DNA of 64,000 nucleotides from RSA9 sp036381195 (GCA_036381195.1 DASVDH010000069.1:1-64000), one strand, 5' to 3'; positions 18,323-29,174 are shown, numbered from the stretch's first letter. Notes: generated by a model not told the origin, from the letters alone. A program made the numbers and translations.

Positions 18323-21300
18323 ATGGACTGCTTACGGACGGCCATGCCTTTCATCGCCGACCTCCACATCCACTCGAAGTACTCCCGCGCCACCAGCCGC
18401 GACCTCGACCTCGAGCACCTCGCCCGCTGGGCGCAGCTCAAGGGCATCACGGTGGTCGGCACCGGCGACTTCACGCACCCCGCCTGGTTCGCGGAGCTGA
18501 AGGAGAAGCTCGTGCCGGCGGAGGACGGGCTGTTCCGCCTGCGGGACGACCTGGCTGCCGCCGTCGAGCGCGAGGTCCCCGCCGCGTGCCGCCGGCCCGT
18601 GCGCTTCATGCTCCAGGTCGAGATCTCGAACATCTACAAGAAGGACGGGCGCGTGCGGAAGGTGCACAACCTCTGCTACGTGCCGGGCTTCGATGCGGCC
18701 GAGCGGTTCCGCGAGGCGCTCGCGCGCATCGGCAACATCGAGTCGGACGGCCGGCCGATCCTCGGGCTCGACTCGCGCGACCTGCTCGAGATCACGCTCG
18801 ACTGCGACCCGCGCGCGTTCCTCATCCCGGCGCACATCTGGACGCCGTGGTTCTCCGCGCTGGGCGCGCAGTCCGGTTTCGATTCGATCGAGCAGTGCTT
18901 CGGCGATCTCGCCGATCACATCTTCGCGGTCGAGACCGGCCTCTCCTCGGACCCGCCGATGAACTGGCGGCTCTCCGCGCTCGACCGCTACGCCCTCGTC
19001 TCGAACTCCGACGCGCATTCGCCCGCGAAGCTGGGCCGCGAGGCCATCGTGTTCGACGGCGAGCTCTCCTACGACGGCATCTCCGGCGCGCTACGCAGCC
19101 GCGACCCCGCGCGCTTCCTCGGCACGATCGAGTTCTACCCGGAGGAGGGGAAGTACCACTTCGACGGCCACCGCGCGTGCGGCGTGCGCCTCACCCCGCG
19201 GGAGGCGCGCGAGAGGGAGGGGCGCTGCCCCGCGTGCGGCAAACCGGTCACGCGCGGCGTGCTCTCGCGCGTCGAGGAGCTGGCGGACCGGCCGGACGCC
19301 GCGCGGCCGGCTGCGCCGGCGCCCTACCGCTCGCTCGTGCCGATGGACGAGGTGCTCGGCGCCGTGTTGGGCGTGGGCGCGAAGAGCCGCGCCGTCGAGC
19401 GCGAGTACGGGCGCCTGCTGGGCCGCCTCGGGCCCGAGCTCGTGGTGCTGCGGGACACGCCGCTCGAGGACCTCGATCGCGCCGGCGGGCCGCTCCTCGC
19501 CGAGGCGGTGCGCCGCGTGCGGGACGGCGAGCTGCACATCGCCGCCGGCTTCGATGGCGAGTACGGCGTCATCCGGATCTTCGACGACGAGGAGCGCCGC
19601 GCGCTCGCCGCGCAGACCGCCGCGCTCGTCCCCTTGCCCCCATCCCCGGCCCCTCCCCGGGCCGGGGCGAGGGCGAGGGCGGGGGCGAGGGCGGGGGAGG
19701 GCGCGCCCGGCATGGTCCGGGAGCGTGGACCCGACGCGGCGCCGTCCGGACGGCCGAGCACGGGGACGAGCACGAGCACGAGCACGGGTACGGGTACGGG
19801 TACGGGTGGGGGGACGAGCACGGGGACGGGGGCGCGTGGGCGTGCTGGCGCCGCCACGAGGACGGGCACGGGCCCGCGCACGCGTACGCGTACGGAGCCC
19901 CACACCGCGATCACACGGGCCGGTAGCTCCCCCGAAACTCCCTCGCCCTCGCCCGGGGTGAAGGGCAAGGGAGGGGCGGCGCCCTCGCCCCGGCCCGGGG
20001 TAGAGGGCAGGGGTGGGGCTGGGGACCTGGCTTCCCTCCCGCTCTTCGCCGGGCTCGCCGCGCCCCGAGACGGCCTGGATGAAGACCAGCGCGCCGCCGT
20101 CGAGGCCGGGCCGGAGCCGCTGCTCGTCCTCGCCGGCCCAGGCACCGGCAAGACGCGCGTGCTCACGCGCCGGATCGCGCACCTGATCGAGCGGCGCGGC
20201 GTCCCGCCCGCCGAGATCCTGGCCGTGACGTTCACTCGCCGTGCGGCGGGCGAGCTGCGCGAGCGCCTAGAGGCGCTGCTCGGCGGCGAGCGCGCGGACG
20301 CCGTGCGCGTCCGCACCTTCCACGCCCTCGGCCTGGACATCCTCGCGGCAGCGGCCGATCGCGTCGGCCGCGGGGCCGATCTCCGCGTCCTGGACGACGA
20401 TGCCGCCCTCACGCTTTTCGCCGATGCGACCGGCACGCGCACCACCGAGGCCCGGCGCCTCGCGGAGGCCGTCGCGCGCGCAAAGGAGCGCCTCCTCGGC
20501 CCCGACGACGTGGCGGACCCTGAGCTGGCGGACGCCTACCGCCGCTACGACGCCGCGCTGGCCGGGGCCGGCGCCGTGGACTTCGACGACTTGATCCGGC
20601 TGGCCGTCCCGCTGCTGCGCGACCATGCGGACGTGCGGGACGCCTGGCGCGCGCGCTGCCGCTGGATCCTCGTGGACGAGTTCCAGGACGCGAGCGCCGC
20701 GCAGCTCGAGCTGTTGCGCCTCCTCGCGCCCACCGGTGAACGCGTCACGGCCGTCGGCGACCCGGACCAGGCGATCTACGGCTTCCGCGGCGCGGACGCC
20801 TCCTGCATCGCGCGCTTCGCCGCCGCCTTCCCCGGCACCCGCACCGTCCGGCTGCGCCGCAGCTACCGGTGCACGGACGCGATCCTGCGCGCCGCGCGCC
20901 GCGTGGTGGCGCCGGACGGGCCCGCGCACCTGCTGCGCGCCGTGAAGCCCGGCGGCGACCCCGTCGTCCTCTACGAGACCGCGGGAGAGGCCGCGGAGGC
21001 GGAGCTCGTGGCGCGGAGCATCGAGCGCCTCGTCGGCGGGACCAGTCTGCTCTCCATGGACGCCGACGCGGACCCCAACGGTGCCGCAGGGGCACCGGTG
21101 GGCTTCGCCGAGATCGCGGTGCTCTACCGCACGCACGCGCAGGCCGACGCGCTCGAGGCGGCGCTCGGCCGCGCCGGCATCCCGGTGCAGCGCGTGAGCA
21201 CCCCGCCGGACGAGAGCGCGCCGTTCGACGCGCGCGCAGAGCGCGTGGCGCTCATGACGCTGCACGCGTCCAAGGGCCTGGAGTTCCCGGTGGTCTTCGT

Positions 21301-21577
21301 CACGGGCTGTGAGGATAGCCTGCTGCCGTACAGGCGGCCGGGCGCTGCGCCGGCGGACGTAGACGCCGAAGAGGAGCGGCGGCTGCTCTACGTTGGGATG
21401 ACGCGGGCATCCCGGCTGCTGTTCCTGACGCGCGCGCGCCGCCGCATGCTCTACGGCGAGACGCGCACGCCGGCGGCCTCGCCGTTCCTGGACGGAGTCC
21501 CGGCGGAGCTCCTGCGCCGGGTCCGCAGCGCCGCCGAGCCGCGCCGGGAGCTGCAGCTCCCGCTTTTTCGCACGTGA
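18323..21577 (+). CDS. EndoQ-like PHP endonuclease fused to a UvrD/Rep helicase
   Basis: A 1084-residue two-part repair protein. Residues 1-420 match the EndoQ/TIGR00375 family: the PHP motif ADLHIHSKYS with His15 and His17, GTGDFTHPAWF, PAHIWTPWFSALG, SNSDAHSPAKLGREA, and a zinc-binding part with ACGVRL and RCPACGKPV near residue 300. EndoQ enzymes nick DNA 5' of deaminated bases. After a low-complexity Gly/Thr/Arg/Pro linker (about 430-575) comes a superfamily-1 helicase: Walker A AGPGTGKTRVLTRRI near 603, VDEFQDAS near 782, VGDPDQAIYGFRGA, and motif VI RRLLYVGMTRAS near 1019. It ends with LQLPLFRT. An ATG at 18344 is an alternative start; GGGGGAG favours 18323. Coupling of nicking and unwinding is inferred. 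Confidence 0.88.
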   Translation: MDCLRTAMPFIADLHIHSKYSRATSRDLDLEHLARWAQLKGITVVGTGDFTHPAWFAELKEKLVPAEDGLFRLRDDLAAAVEREVPAACRRPVRFMLQVEISNIYKKDGRVRKVHNLCYVPGFDAAERFREALARIGNIESDGRPILGLDSRDLLEITLDCDPRAFLIPAHIWTPWFSALGAQSGFDSIEQCFGDLADHIFAVETGLSSDPPMNWRLSALDRYALVSNSDAHSPAKLGREAIVFDGELSYDGISGALRSRDPARFLGTIEFYPEEGKYHFDGHRACGVRLTPREAREREGRCPACGKPVTRGVLSRVEELADRPDAARPAAPAPYRSLVPMDEVLGAVLGVGAKSRAVEREYGRLLGRLGPELVVLRDTPLEDLDRAGGPLLAEAVRRVRDGELHIAAGFDGEYGVIRIFDDEERRALAAQTAALVPLPPSPAPPRAGARARAGARAGEGAPGMVRERGPDAAPSGRPSTGTSTSTSTGTGTGTGGGTSTGTGARGRAGAATRTGTGPRTRTRTEPHTAITRAGSSPETPSPSPGVKGKGGAAPSPRPGVEGRGGAGDLASLPLFAGLAAPRDGLDEDQRAAVEAGPEPLLVLAGPGTGKTRVLTRRIAHLIERRGVPPAEILAVTFTRRAAGELRERLEALLGGERADAVRVRTFHALGLDILAAAADRVGRGADLRVLDDDAALTLFADATGTRTTEARRLAEAVARAKERLLGPDDVADPELADAYRRYDAALAGAGAVDFDDLIRLAVPLLRDHADVRDAWRARCRWILVDEFQDASAAQLELLRLLAPTGERVTAVGDPDQAIYGFRGADASCIARFAAAFPGTRTVRLRRSYRCTDAILRAARRVVAPDGPAHLLRAVKPGGDPVVLYETAGEAAEAELVARSIERLVGGTSLLSMDADADPNGAAGAPVGFAEIAVLYRTHAQADALEAALGRAGIPVQRVSTPPDESAPFDARAERVALMTLHASKGLEFPVVFVTGCEDSLLPYRRPGAAPADVDAEEERRLLYVGMTRASRLLFLTRARRRMLYGETRTPAASPFLDGVPAELLRRVRSAAEPRRELQLPLFRT
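19640..20035 (+). repeat. In-frame low-complexity tract encoding the EndoQ-UvrD linker
   Basis: The DNA of the linker is made of short repeats. There are G/C-rich runs of GAGGGC/GGGGGC (19665-19700) with nearby complementary runs, then GAGCAC and GGGTAC hexamers (19755-19815). Two copies of a CCTCGCCC...GGGGT...GGGC...GGGG palindrome-like unit follow, near 19947 and 19981. The reading frame stays open throughout, giving Gly-Thr, Ser-Thr and Arg-Thr repeats. It probably varies in length between strains. Confidence 0.7.
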
Positions 21578-21618
21578 CCGCCGCGCGCCGCCCGGTGCAC
21601 GAACGGCCGCGGCGAGGG

Positions 21619-21626
21619 TAGCATTT
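21619..21626 (+). promoter_or_regulatory. Candidate -10 box of accC
   Basis: TAGCATTT ends five bases before the accC ATG. The predicted transcript would start at or next to the ATG, with no room for an SD. The -35 position (GTGCAC) is poor, so support comes only from position and similarity to the other TAnnTT boxes. Confidence 0.35.
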
Positions 21627-21630
21627 CTCC

Positions 21631-23124
21631 ATGATCCGCAAGGTGCTGATCGCGAACCGGGGCGAGATCGCGCTCCGCGTCATCCGGGCGTGCCGCGAGC
21701 TCGGCATCGGCTCCGTGGCGGTCTACTCGGACGCGGACCGGCTGTCCCCACACGTGCTCGCGGCGGACGAGGCCTACCGCATCGGCCCGCCGCCGTCCGC
21801 AGAGAGCTACCTGCGTGCGGACGCGCTGATCGAGACGGCGCTCCGTGCCGGCTGCGACGCCATCCACCCTGGCTACGGCTTCCTCGCCGAGCGCGCGCAC
21901 TTCGCTGCGGCCGTGCAGGCCGCCGGCCTGACCTTCATCGGCCCGCCGCCCGAGGCGATCGCTGCGATGGGTGACAAGACCGAGGCGCGGCGCCGCATGA
22001 TCGCGGCGGGCGTGCCCGTCGTCCCCGGAACGGCAGAGCCGCTCCGGGACGCCGCGCACGCCGCGGAGGAAGCCGCCCGGATCGGCTACCCCATCCTGCT
22101 CAAGGCCGCCGCCGGCGGGGGCGGGAAGGGGATGCGGGTCGTCCGCACGCCGGAGGAGCTGCCTCGCGCGTTCGAGGCCGCCGGGAACGAAGCGCGCTCC
22201 GCTTTCGGGGACGGCTCGCTGTACGTCGAGAAGTACCTCGAGGGCCCGCGCCACATCGAGATCCAGGTCCTGGCGGACGCGCACGGGAACGTCGTCCACC
22301 TGGGCGAGCGCGAATGCTCGATCCAGCGCCGTCATCAGAAGCTCGTCGAGGAGGCGCCCTCGCCCGCGCTCACACCCGCGCTGAGGGAGGCGATGGGCGC
22401 GGCCGCCGTCGCAGCGGCGGCTGCCGTCGGCTACCGCAACGCCGGCACGATCGAGTTCCTCTTCCAGGACGGCGAGTTCTTCTTCCTCGAGATGAACACG
22501 CGCATCCAGGTCGAGCATCCCGTGACCGAGCTGGTCGCGGGGGTTGACCTGGTCCAGCACCAGATCCGCATCGCGGCGGGCGAGCCGCTCGCGTTCCGCC
22601 AGGAAGACGTGCGGATGACCGGCCACGCCGTGGAGTGCCGGATCACGAGCGAGGACCCGTTCAACGACTTCCTGCCCTCCACGGGCCGCATCGAGTTGCT
22701 GCGCCTCCCGGGCGGGCCGGGCATCCGCTGGGACGGCGGCGTCACGGAGGGCTCCGAGGTCTCCCTTTTCTACGACCCGCTGCTCGGCAAGCTGATCGCC
22801 CACGGCCCGGACCGCGCCGCGGCGCTGGACCGGATGCGCCGCGCGCTCGCCGAGCTCCGCGTCGTCGGTGTCGAGACGAGCGCGCCGTTCCACCGCCGTG
22901 TCATGGACGAGCCGGATTTCCGCGCGGGCCGGCTGGACATCCACTACCTCGAGCGCCACGCCGCCCTGCTCGATGCGGAGCCGCCGGAGGAGACGCTCCG
23001 CGCCGCCGCCGTCGCCGCAGCCCTGCTCGAGGAGCAGGAGCGCCGGCGCCGCACCGCGCCGCGCATCACGGCCCAGGAGGCATCGGCGGCGAGCCGCTGG
23101 CGCAGTCTCGGCTGGCGGGGGTAG
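21631..23124 (+). CDS. accC: Biotin carboxylase subunit of acyl-CoA carboxylase
   Basis: The 497-residue protein carboxylates carrier-bound biotin using ATP and bicarbonate. It has the start RKVLIANRGEIALRVIRAC, IHPGYGFLAER, the glycine-rich ATP loop KAAAGGGGKGMRVV, the catalytic block LGERECSIQRRHQKLVEEAP, and EMNTRIQVEHPVTELV. The last 50 residues are Ala/Glu/Arg-rich and extend past the usual 450-residue AccC core, but do not include a biotinyl domain. The carrier is a separate gene at 24987. A role with pccB in propionyl-CoA carboxylation is inferred from context. Confidence 0.93.
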   Translation: MIRKVLIANRGEIALRVIRACRELGIGSVAVYSDADRLSPHVLAADEAYRIGPPPSAESYLRADALIETALRAGCDAIHPGYGFLAERAHFAAAVQAAGLTFIGPPPEAIAAMGDKTEARRRMIAAGVPVVPGTAEPLRDAAHAAEEAARIGYPILLKAAAGGGGKGMRVVRTPEELPRAFEAAGNEARSAFGDGSLYVEKYLEGPRHIEIQVLADAHGNVVHLGERECSIQRRHQKLVEEAPSPALTPALREAMGAAAVAAAAAVGYRNAGTIEFLFQDGEFFFLEMNTRIQVEHPVTELVAGVDLVQHQIRIAAGEPLAFRQEDVRMTGHAVECRITSEDPFNDFLPSTGRIELLRLPGGPGIRWDGGVTEGSEVSLFYDPLLGKLIAHGPDRAAALDRMRRALAELRVVGVETSAPFHRRVMDEPDFRAGRLDIHYLERHAALLDAEPPEETLRAAAVAAALLEEQERRRRTAPRITAQEASAASRWRSLGWRG

Positions 23125-23137
23125 AATTCCCGGTGAG

Positions 23138-23695
23138 ATGCACACGCTGCACGCTCCGGCCGCGCCGCGACATTCCCGACCTCGACACGGGGCGACGAGA
23201 GTTCCCGTGCTCGTGCTCGGCGTCGCCCTGCTCGCGGCCGCTGCCGGCTGCCGCGGCGAAGCGCGGACGCCGGCGGCGGCCGGCGATGGCGACGTGAGCG
23301 GCGATGCCGTCGCCGCGCCTGCGCCGCCACGGCCCGAGACGACGTGGGTCTCCCTCGCATCACTCGCGAGCGGGAAACCCCACGTCCGCCGCAAGCGCTT
23401 CCGTTCGAGGGCGGACGGGTTTCGCATCATCGTCGAGCTCGCCGACGCGACGACGAAGCCCGTGATCGCCGGCCGGGTGATCGTGAACGTCCTTTCGCCC
23501 AGCACGATCCTTCCCATCCGGACGATCGAGTCCCGGATCTGGCCGGGGGTCCCTGTCCGGGCGGACACGGTGTTCGTGGACGCCGCGCCCGGCGAGTACA
23601 CGGTGTTCCTCGTCCACTCGTACGGCGTGGGGCGCTGGTCCGTGGCGGTCCAGGAGGCGCGGGTCGAGGGCGGGGCGGAGGAGGCGCAGCCGTGA
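23138..23695 (+). CDS. Predicted lipoprotein of unknown function
   Basis: A 185-residue protein with a signal segment VLVLGVALLAAAAGC and lipobox Cys38, followed by an Ala/Pro-rich spacer. The C-terminal 110 residues look like a small beta-sandwich (FRIIVELADATTKPVIAGRV, ADTVFVDAAPGEYTVFLVHS). I do not recognise the family. The ATG used is 14 bp after accC and has only a weak SD. Its stop overlaps the following methyltransferase (GTGA). Confidence 0.65.
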   Translation: MHTLHAPAAPRHSRPRHGATRVPVLVLGVALLAAAAGCRGEARTPAAAGDGDVSGDAVAAPAPPRPETTWVSLASLASGKPHVRRKRFRSRADGFRIIVELADATTKPVIAGRVIVNVLSPSTILPIRTIESRIWPGVPVRADTVFVDAAPGEYTVFLVHSYGVGRWSVAVQEARVEGGAEEAQP

Positions 23696-25002
23696 GCGGG
23701 CGCTCGCCCGGCGCGACAGGCGAGGAGGCCGTGGTCGAGATCGGCGGCATCGGGGCGGGCGGCGCGGGCGTTGGCCGGCTCCCGGATGGCCGCGCCGTCT
23801 TCGTCCACCGCACCGCCCCGGGGGACCTGGCGCGCGTGGCCGTCACCGAGCGGAAACGGCGCTGGGCGCGCGCCGCGTTGCTCGCCGTGCTGCGGCCCGG
23901 CCCCGGCCGCCGTGCCGCGCCGTGCCCGCACTACGAGCGCTGCGGCGGCTGCACCATCGAGCATCTCGAGTATCCCGCCCAGCTCGGCATCAAGGCCTCG
24001 ATCGTGGCGGACGCGCTCCGGCGCATCGGCGGCCTGGACGCGCCCGAGCCCGCCATCACGCCCTCCCCGGCCGAGTTCCGCTACCGCAACCGCGTCTCCT
24101 TCACGCTGGTCCGGCTCGGCGCCGGCCGCATCGTTGCCGGCTTCCACGAGCTCGGCCGCCCCGGCCGCATCGTGGACATCACGGAGGCCTGCCTGCTCCC
24201 CGAGCTACCGGTGGCCGCGGCGTGGGGCGAGCTCCGCAGGCAGTGGGGCAGGGACGCCCATCGCTTGCCTTCCGGCCGCCGCCTCCGTCTCACGCTCCGC
24301 GGCGCCGCCGATGGAACCGTCACGCTGCTGGTGGACGGCGGCTACTCGCCCGGCCGGCCCGCTGAGCTGTGCGACCGCGTCCCGGCGCTCGCGGCCGTCT
24401 GGCACCGCCGCGCGGGCGCCGCGGACTGGACGCTCCTCGCCGGCCGCTCCGCCGTGGTCGAGGAGTGGGGCGACGAGGAGGTCGCCTTGAGCGGCGTCGC
24501 CTTCCTCCAGGTCAACCGCGCGGCCGCCGCGGCCCTCGAGGCGCACGTGCTCGGCCGCGCCCGGGACGTGGCCGCCCGCGGCGGCCGCATCGTGGACGCG
24601 TACTGCGGCGTCGGCCTGCATGCCCGGCGCCTGGCCCGTGAGGGCGCGCGCGTCGTCGGCATCGAGCTCGATCCGCACGCCATCGCGGAGGCGCGCCGCA
24701 CCGCGCCGCCCGGCGCCGAGTTTCTCCAGGGGCGCGTCGAGGACCTGCTCCCCGACGCGCTCCCGGCCGACCTCGTCATCCTGAACCCGCCGCGCCGGGG
24801 GCTCGATGCCGCCGTGCCGGCGGCCCTTGCCGCACGCCCGCCCGGCCGCGTCCTCTACGTCAGCTGCGACCCCGCCACGCTCGCCCGCGACCTGGCACGG
24901 TTGCAGCCCGCACTCCGACTCCGCGGGGTGCGTTGCTTCGACCTGTTCCCCCAGACCACCCACGTCGAGACCGTCGCGGAGCTGGAATGCGCTACTTCGT
25001 GA
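23692..25002 (+). CDS. TRAM-domain RNA m5U methyltransferase (TrmA/RlmD family)
   Basis: A 436-residue SAM-dependent uracil-C5 methyltransferase. An N-terminal TRAM (OB) domain (VVEIGGIGAGGAGVGRLPDG) is followed by iron-sulphur cysteines in PCPHYERCGGCTIEHL with a later Cys in ITEACLLPEL, as in RlmD. The SAM site includes VDAYCGVGLHARRLAREGA and GIELDPHAI. The catalytic region is LNPPRRGLDA and LYVSCDPATLARDL with its nucleophilic cysteine. Whether it acts on tRNA or 23S rRNA cannot be told from sequence alone. It overlaps the next gene by 16 bp. Confidence 0.88.
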   Translation: MSGRSPGATGEEAVVEIGGIGAGGAGVGRLPDGRAVFVHRTAPGDLARVAVTERKRRWARAALLAVLRPGPGRRAAPCPHYERCGGCTIEHLEYPAQLGIKASIVADALRRIGGLDAPEPAITPSPAEFRYRNRVSFTLVRLGAGRIVAGFHELGRPGRIVDITEACLLPELPVAAAWGELRRQWGRDAHRLPSGRRLRLTLRGAADGTVTLLVDGGYSPGRPAELCDRVPALAAVWHRRAGAADWTLLAGRSAVVEEWGDEEVALSGVAFLQVNRAAAAALEAHVLGRARDVAARGGRIVDAYCGVGLHARRLAREGARVVGIELDPHAIAEARRTAPPGAEFLQGRVEDLLPDALPADLVILNPPRRGLDAAVPAALAARPPGRVLYVSCDPATLARDLARLQPALRLRGVRCFDLFPQTTHVETVAELECATS

Positions 25003-25487
25003 CCTTGGCCGGCCGGACCTTCGAGGTCGTCATCGAGGAGGACGCGGTCACCGTGGACGGAGTCCCGGTTTCCGTAGACCTTGCCGCGCTGCCGGGCACC
25101 CCCTTGCGACACCTCGTCGCCGGGGAGCGCGCCTTCGAGCTCTCCGCCCGCCGCCTCGGGAAGGGCCGCTGGGCCCTCGACCTCGGAGGCCGGACGCTCG
25201 AGGCCGACGTCGTGGACGAACGCACGCGCGCGATCCGCGCCTTCGCCGCCACCGCGCCCGCCGCGGGCCCGAGCCCCGTCCGCGCCCCCATGCCCGGGCT
25301 CGTGGTCCGCGTCGAGGTCGAGCCGGGTCAGATGATCCAGGCAGGGCAGGGCGTCGTCATCATGGAAGCCATGAAGATGGAGAACGAGCTCAGGGCCGAT
25401 GCGCCCGGCGTCGTCTCCCGCGTTCTCGTCCGCGCCGGCCAGGCCGTCGAGAAGGGGGCCGTGCTGGTCGAGTTCGACGCCACCTGA
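24987..25487 (+). CDS. Biotin carboxyl carrier protein of acyl-CoA carboxylase
   Basis: A 166-residue carrier. The C-terminal biotinyl domain reads PMPGLVVRVEVEPGQMIQAG and VVIMEAMKMENELRA, with the biotinylated lysine at about residue 130. The N-terminal 90 residues form a beta-rich domain seen in carriers that stand apart from their biotin carboxylase. The ATG at 24987 was chosen because it begins the conserved strand RYFVTLAGRTFEVV; the longer open frame lies inside the methyltransferase gene. It completes the carboxylase with accC and pccB. Confidence 0.92.
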   Translation: MRYFVTLAGRTFEVVIEEDAVTVDGVPVSVDLAALPGTPLRHLVAGERAFELSARRLGKGRWALDLGGRTLEADVVDERTRAIRAFAATAPAAGPSPVRAPMPGLVVRVEVEPGQMIQAGQGVVIMEAMKMENELRADAPGVVSRVLVRAGQAVEKGAVLVEFDAT

Positions 25488-25533
25488 GCAGCGCCACCGG
25501 CGACCACGGAGCCGCCCGCACCAGGAGCTCACG

Positions 25534-27144
<1,611 letters not shown>

Positions 27145-27191
27145 TCGGGTTTGGTGCTAAGTTTCAAGGTGGACGAGACACGTAAGGAGCG

Positions 27192-27491
27192 ATGCCGACC
27201 TACGAGTACCGGTGCCCCGAAGGGCACGAGTTCGAGCTGTTCCAGCGGATCAGCGACGATCCCGTGGCCGCCTGCCCCCGGTGCGGCAAGCGGGCCGAGC
27301 GACTGCTCTCGACCGGCGCGGGCCTCCTGTTCAAGGGCTCGGGCTTCTACATCACGGACTACCGGTCCGAGGGTTACAAGAAGGCGGCCGAGGCGGACAA
27401 GGGCGACGGCGCTTCCAGCAGCGACAAGTCCAAGGCCGGTACCTCCGCGGGGAAGGGCGACGGGGCGGCGGCCTCCGCATCGGCGGAGTAG
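27192..27491 (+). CDS. FmdB-type zinc-ribbon protein
   Basis: A 99-residue protein whose first 45 residues are the FmdB/CxxC-CxxC ribbon: MPTYEYRCPEGHEFELFQ and AACPRCGKRAERLLS, then KGSGFYITDYRS. The tail is Lys/Gly/Ser/Ala-rich and disordered. AAGGAGCG precedes the ATG. The stop is immediately followed by the argS ATG. The family is often called regulatory, but no function is established. Confidence 0.88.
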   Translation: MPTYEYRCPEGHEFELFQRISDDPVAACPRCGKRAERLLSTGAGLLFKGSGFYITDYRSEGYKKAAEADKGDGASSSDKSKAGTSAGKGDGAAASASAE

Positions 27492-29174
27492 ATGGCGGAA
27501 ACCCTGCGGCACCAGCTCGAGCGTGTCGCGGCCGAGATGGGCTGGACCGGCGAACCCGGCTTCCAGCTCGAGCGGCCGCGCAATCCCGAGCATGGCGACC
27601 TGGCCACCAATCTCGCGCTGATCCTCGCCCGGCAGGTCGGCCGCCCTCCACGGGAGGTGGCGGAGCGGATCCTGGAGCGCCTCGACCTGCCCGGCGCCGG
27701 TGTCGCCTCCGCCGAGGTGGCCGGCGCCGGCTTCATCAACTTCCGCCTCCAGCACGCCGTCCTCCAGCAGCAGCTCGGGGTGGTCCTGGCGGCCGACCGG
27801 GCGTACGGCCGGTCCGAGCGAGGGGCGGGGCGGCGGATCCAGGTCGAGTTCGTCTCCGCCAACCCGACGGGCCCGCTGCACGTGGCGCACGGGCGCGGTG
27901 CGGCGCTGGGGGACGCCATCGCGAGCCTGCTCGAGTGGACCGGCCACGACGTGACCCGCGAGTTCTACGTGAACGATGCCGGCGTCCAGGTCGAGAAGCT
28001 CGGGCAGTCGCTCGAGGCGCGCTGGCTCCAGCTCCAGGGCGAGGACGCGCCGCTTCCCGAGGGCGGCTACCAGGGCGAGTACCTGGTGGACCTCGCCCGG
28101 GAAGTGGACCGCGAGGCCGGCCCGCGCCTGCGGGAGATGGGGCAGGAGGACCGCCGCCGGTGGTTGCGGGACTGGGCCGTCGCTCGCCTGAGGGCCGAAC
28201 AGGACCGGGACCTGCGCGAGTTTCGCGTCGTCTTCGACACGTTCTTCCCCGAGTCCCGCCTCTACGCGGAGGGCAAGATCGAGGACACGCTGCGCGACCT
28301 GCGCGAGCGCGGCCTGACGTACGTCCGCGAGGGCGCCGAGTGGCTGCGGACCACCGCCTTCGGCGATGACAAGGACCGCGTCCTCATCAAGAGCGACGGC
28401 ACCTACACCTACTTCCTGCCGGACATCGCCTACCACCGCGACAAGGCGCGCCGCGGGTTCGACCGGGTGATCGACGTCTGGGGCGCCGACCACCACGGCT
28501 ACGTGCCGCGGATGCAGGCCGCGCTGTCCAGCCTCGGCCTGCCCGACTTCCTGGACGTCGAGATCGTCCAGATCGTCCGCATCATGCGCGGCGGCCAGGA
28601 GGTCCGTCTCAGCAAGCGCGCGGGCGAGTTCGTCACCCTGCGCGAGCTCTACGAGGAGACGGGCGTGGACGTGGCCCGGTACTTCTTCCTGATGCGGCGG
28701 GGCGATGCGCAGATGCTGTTCGACCTCGACCTTGCGCTCGACCAGTCCGAGAAGAACCCGGTCTACAAGGTCCAGTACGCCCACGCCCGGATGTGCAGCA
28801 TCTTCCGCAAGGCGGGCATCGCGCCCGCGGACATCGCGGCGGACCAGGCGGACCTCGCTCTGCTGACGGTCCCGGCCGAGCAGGAGATCATCAAGCAACT
28901 CGCGCTCTTTCCCGCCCTGGTCGAGCGGGCGGCGGACGCCCGGGCGCCCCACATGATCGCCGAGTACCTGGAGGCGACCGCCGGTCTGGTCAACTCCTGG
29001 TACCACGCGGGCAACCCCAGCCGTCACCCGGAGCTCGCCGTCCTCGTGCCCGACCCGGGGCTCCGCGCCGCGCGGCTCGTCCTCGCGCGAGCGATCCAGA
29101 TCGTCCTGCGCAACGGTCTCGAGTTGCTCGGACTGAGTGCGCCCGACCGCATGGAGCGGGAGGTAGCCCTATGA
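27492..29174 (+). CDS. argS: Arginyl-tRNA synthetase
   Basis: The 560-residue class I synthetase charges tRNA-Arg. The N-terminal additional domain ends near residue 110. The catalytic site has EFVSANPTGPLHVAHGRGAA with the HIGH-equivalent HVAHG. YVNDAGVQVEKLGQSLEAR, GADHHGYVPRMQAAL and the KMSKS-equivalent LSKRAGEFVTLREL follow. The anticodon-binding helical bundle (YKVQYAHARMCSI to LLGLSAPDRM) is complete. It abuts fmdB and overlaps the PfkB gene. Confidence 0.97.
   Translation: MAETLRHQLERVAAEMGWTGEPGFQLERPRNPEHGDLATNLALILARQVGRPPREVAERILERLDLPGAGVASAEVAGAGFINFRLQHAVLQQQLGVVLAADRAYGRSERGAGRRIQVEFVSANPTGPLHVAHGRGAALGDAIASLLEWTGHDVTREFYVNDAGVQVEKLGQSLEARWLQLQGEDAPLPEGGYQGEYLVDLAREVDREAGPRLREMGQEDRRRWLRDWAVARLRAEQDRDLREFRVVFDTFFPESRLYAEGKIEDTLRDLRERGLTYVREGAEWLRTTAFGDDKDRVLIKSDGTYTYFLPDIAYHRDKARRGFDRVIDVWGADHHGYVPRMQAALSSLGLPDFLDVEIVQIVRIMRGGQEVRLSKRAGEFVTLRELYEETGVDVARYFFLMRRGDAQMLFDLDLALDQSEKNPVYKVQYAHARMCSIFRKAGIAPADIAADQADLALLTVPAEQEIIKQLALFPALVERAADARAPHMIAEYLEATAGLVNSWYHAGNPSRHPELAVLVPDPGLRAARLVLARAIQIVLRNGLELLGLSAPDRMEREVAL

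Noticed and set aside
19640..20035. CRISPR-like array
   Set aside because: Repeats are short, degenerate, without unique spacers, and lie in frame within one gene.
27151..27163. TAAGTT box before fmdB as a promoter
   Set aside because: No -35 element at a usable distance, and the sequence lies just after the mutase stop where read-through is as likely.
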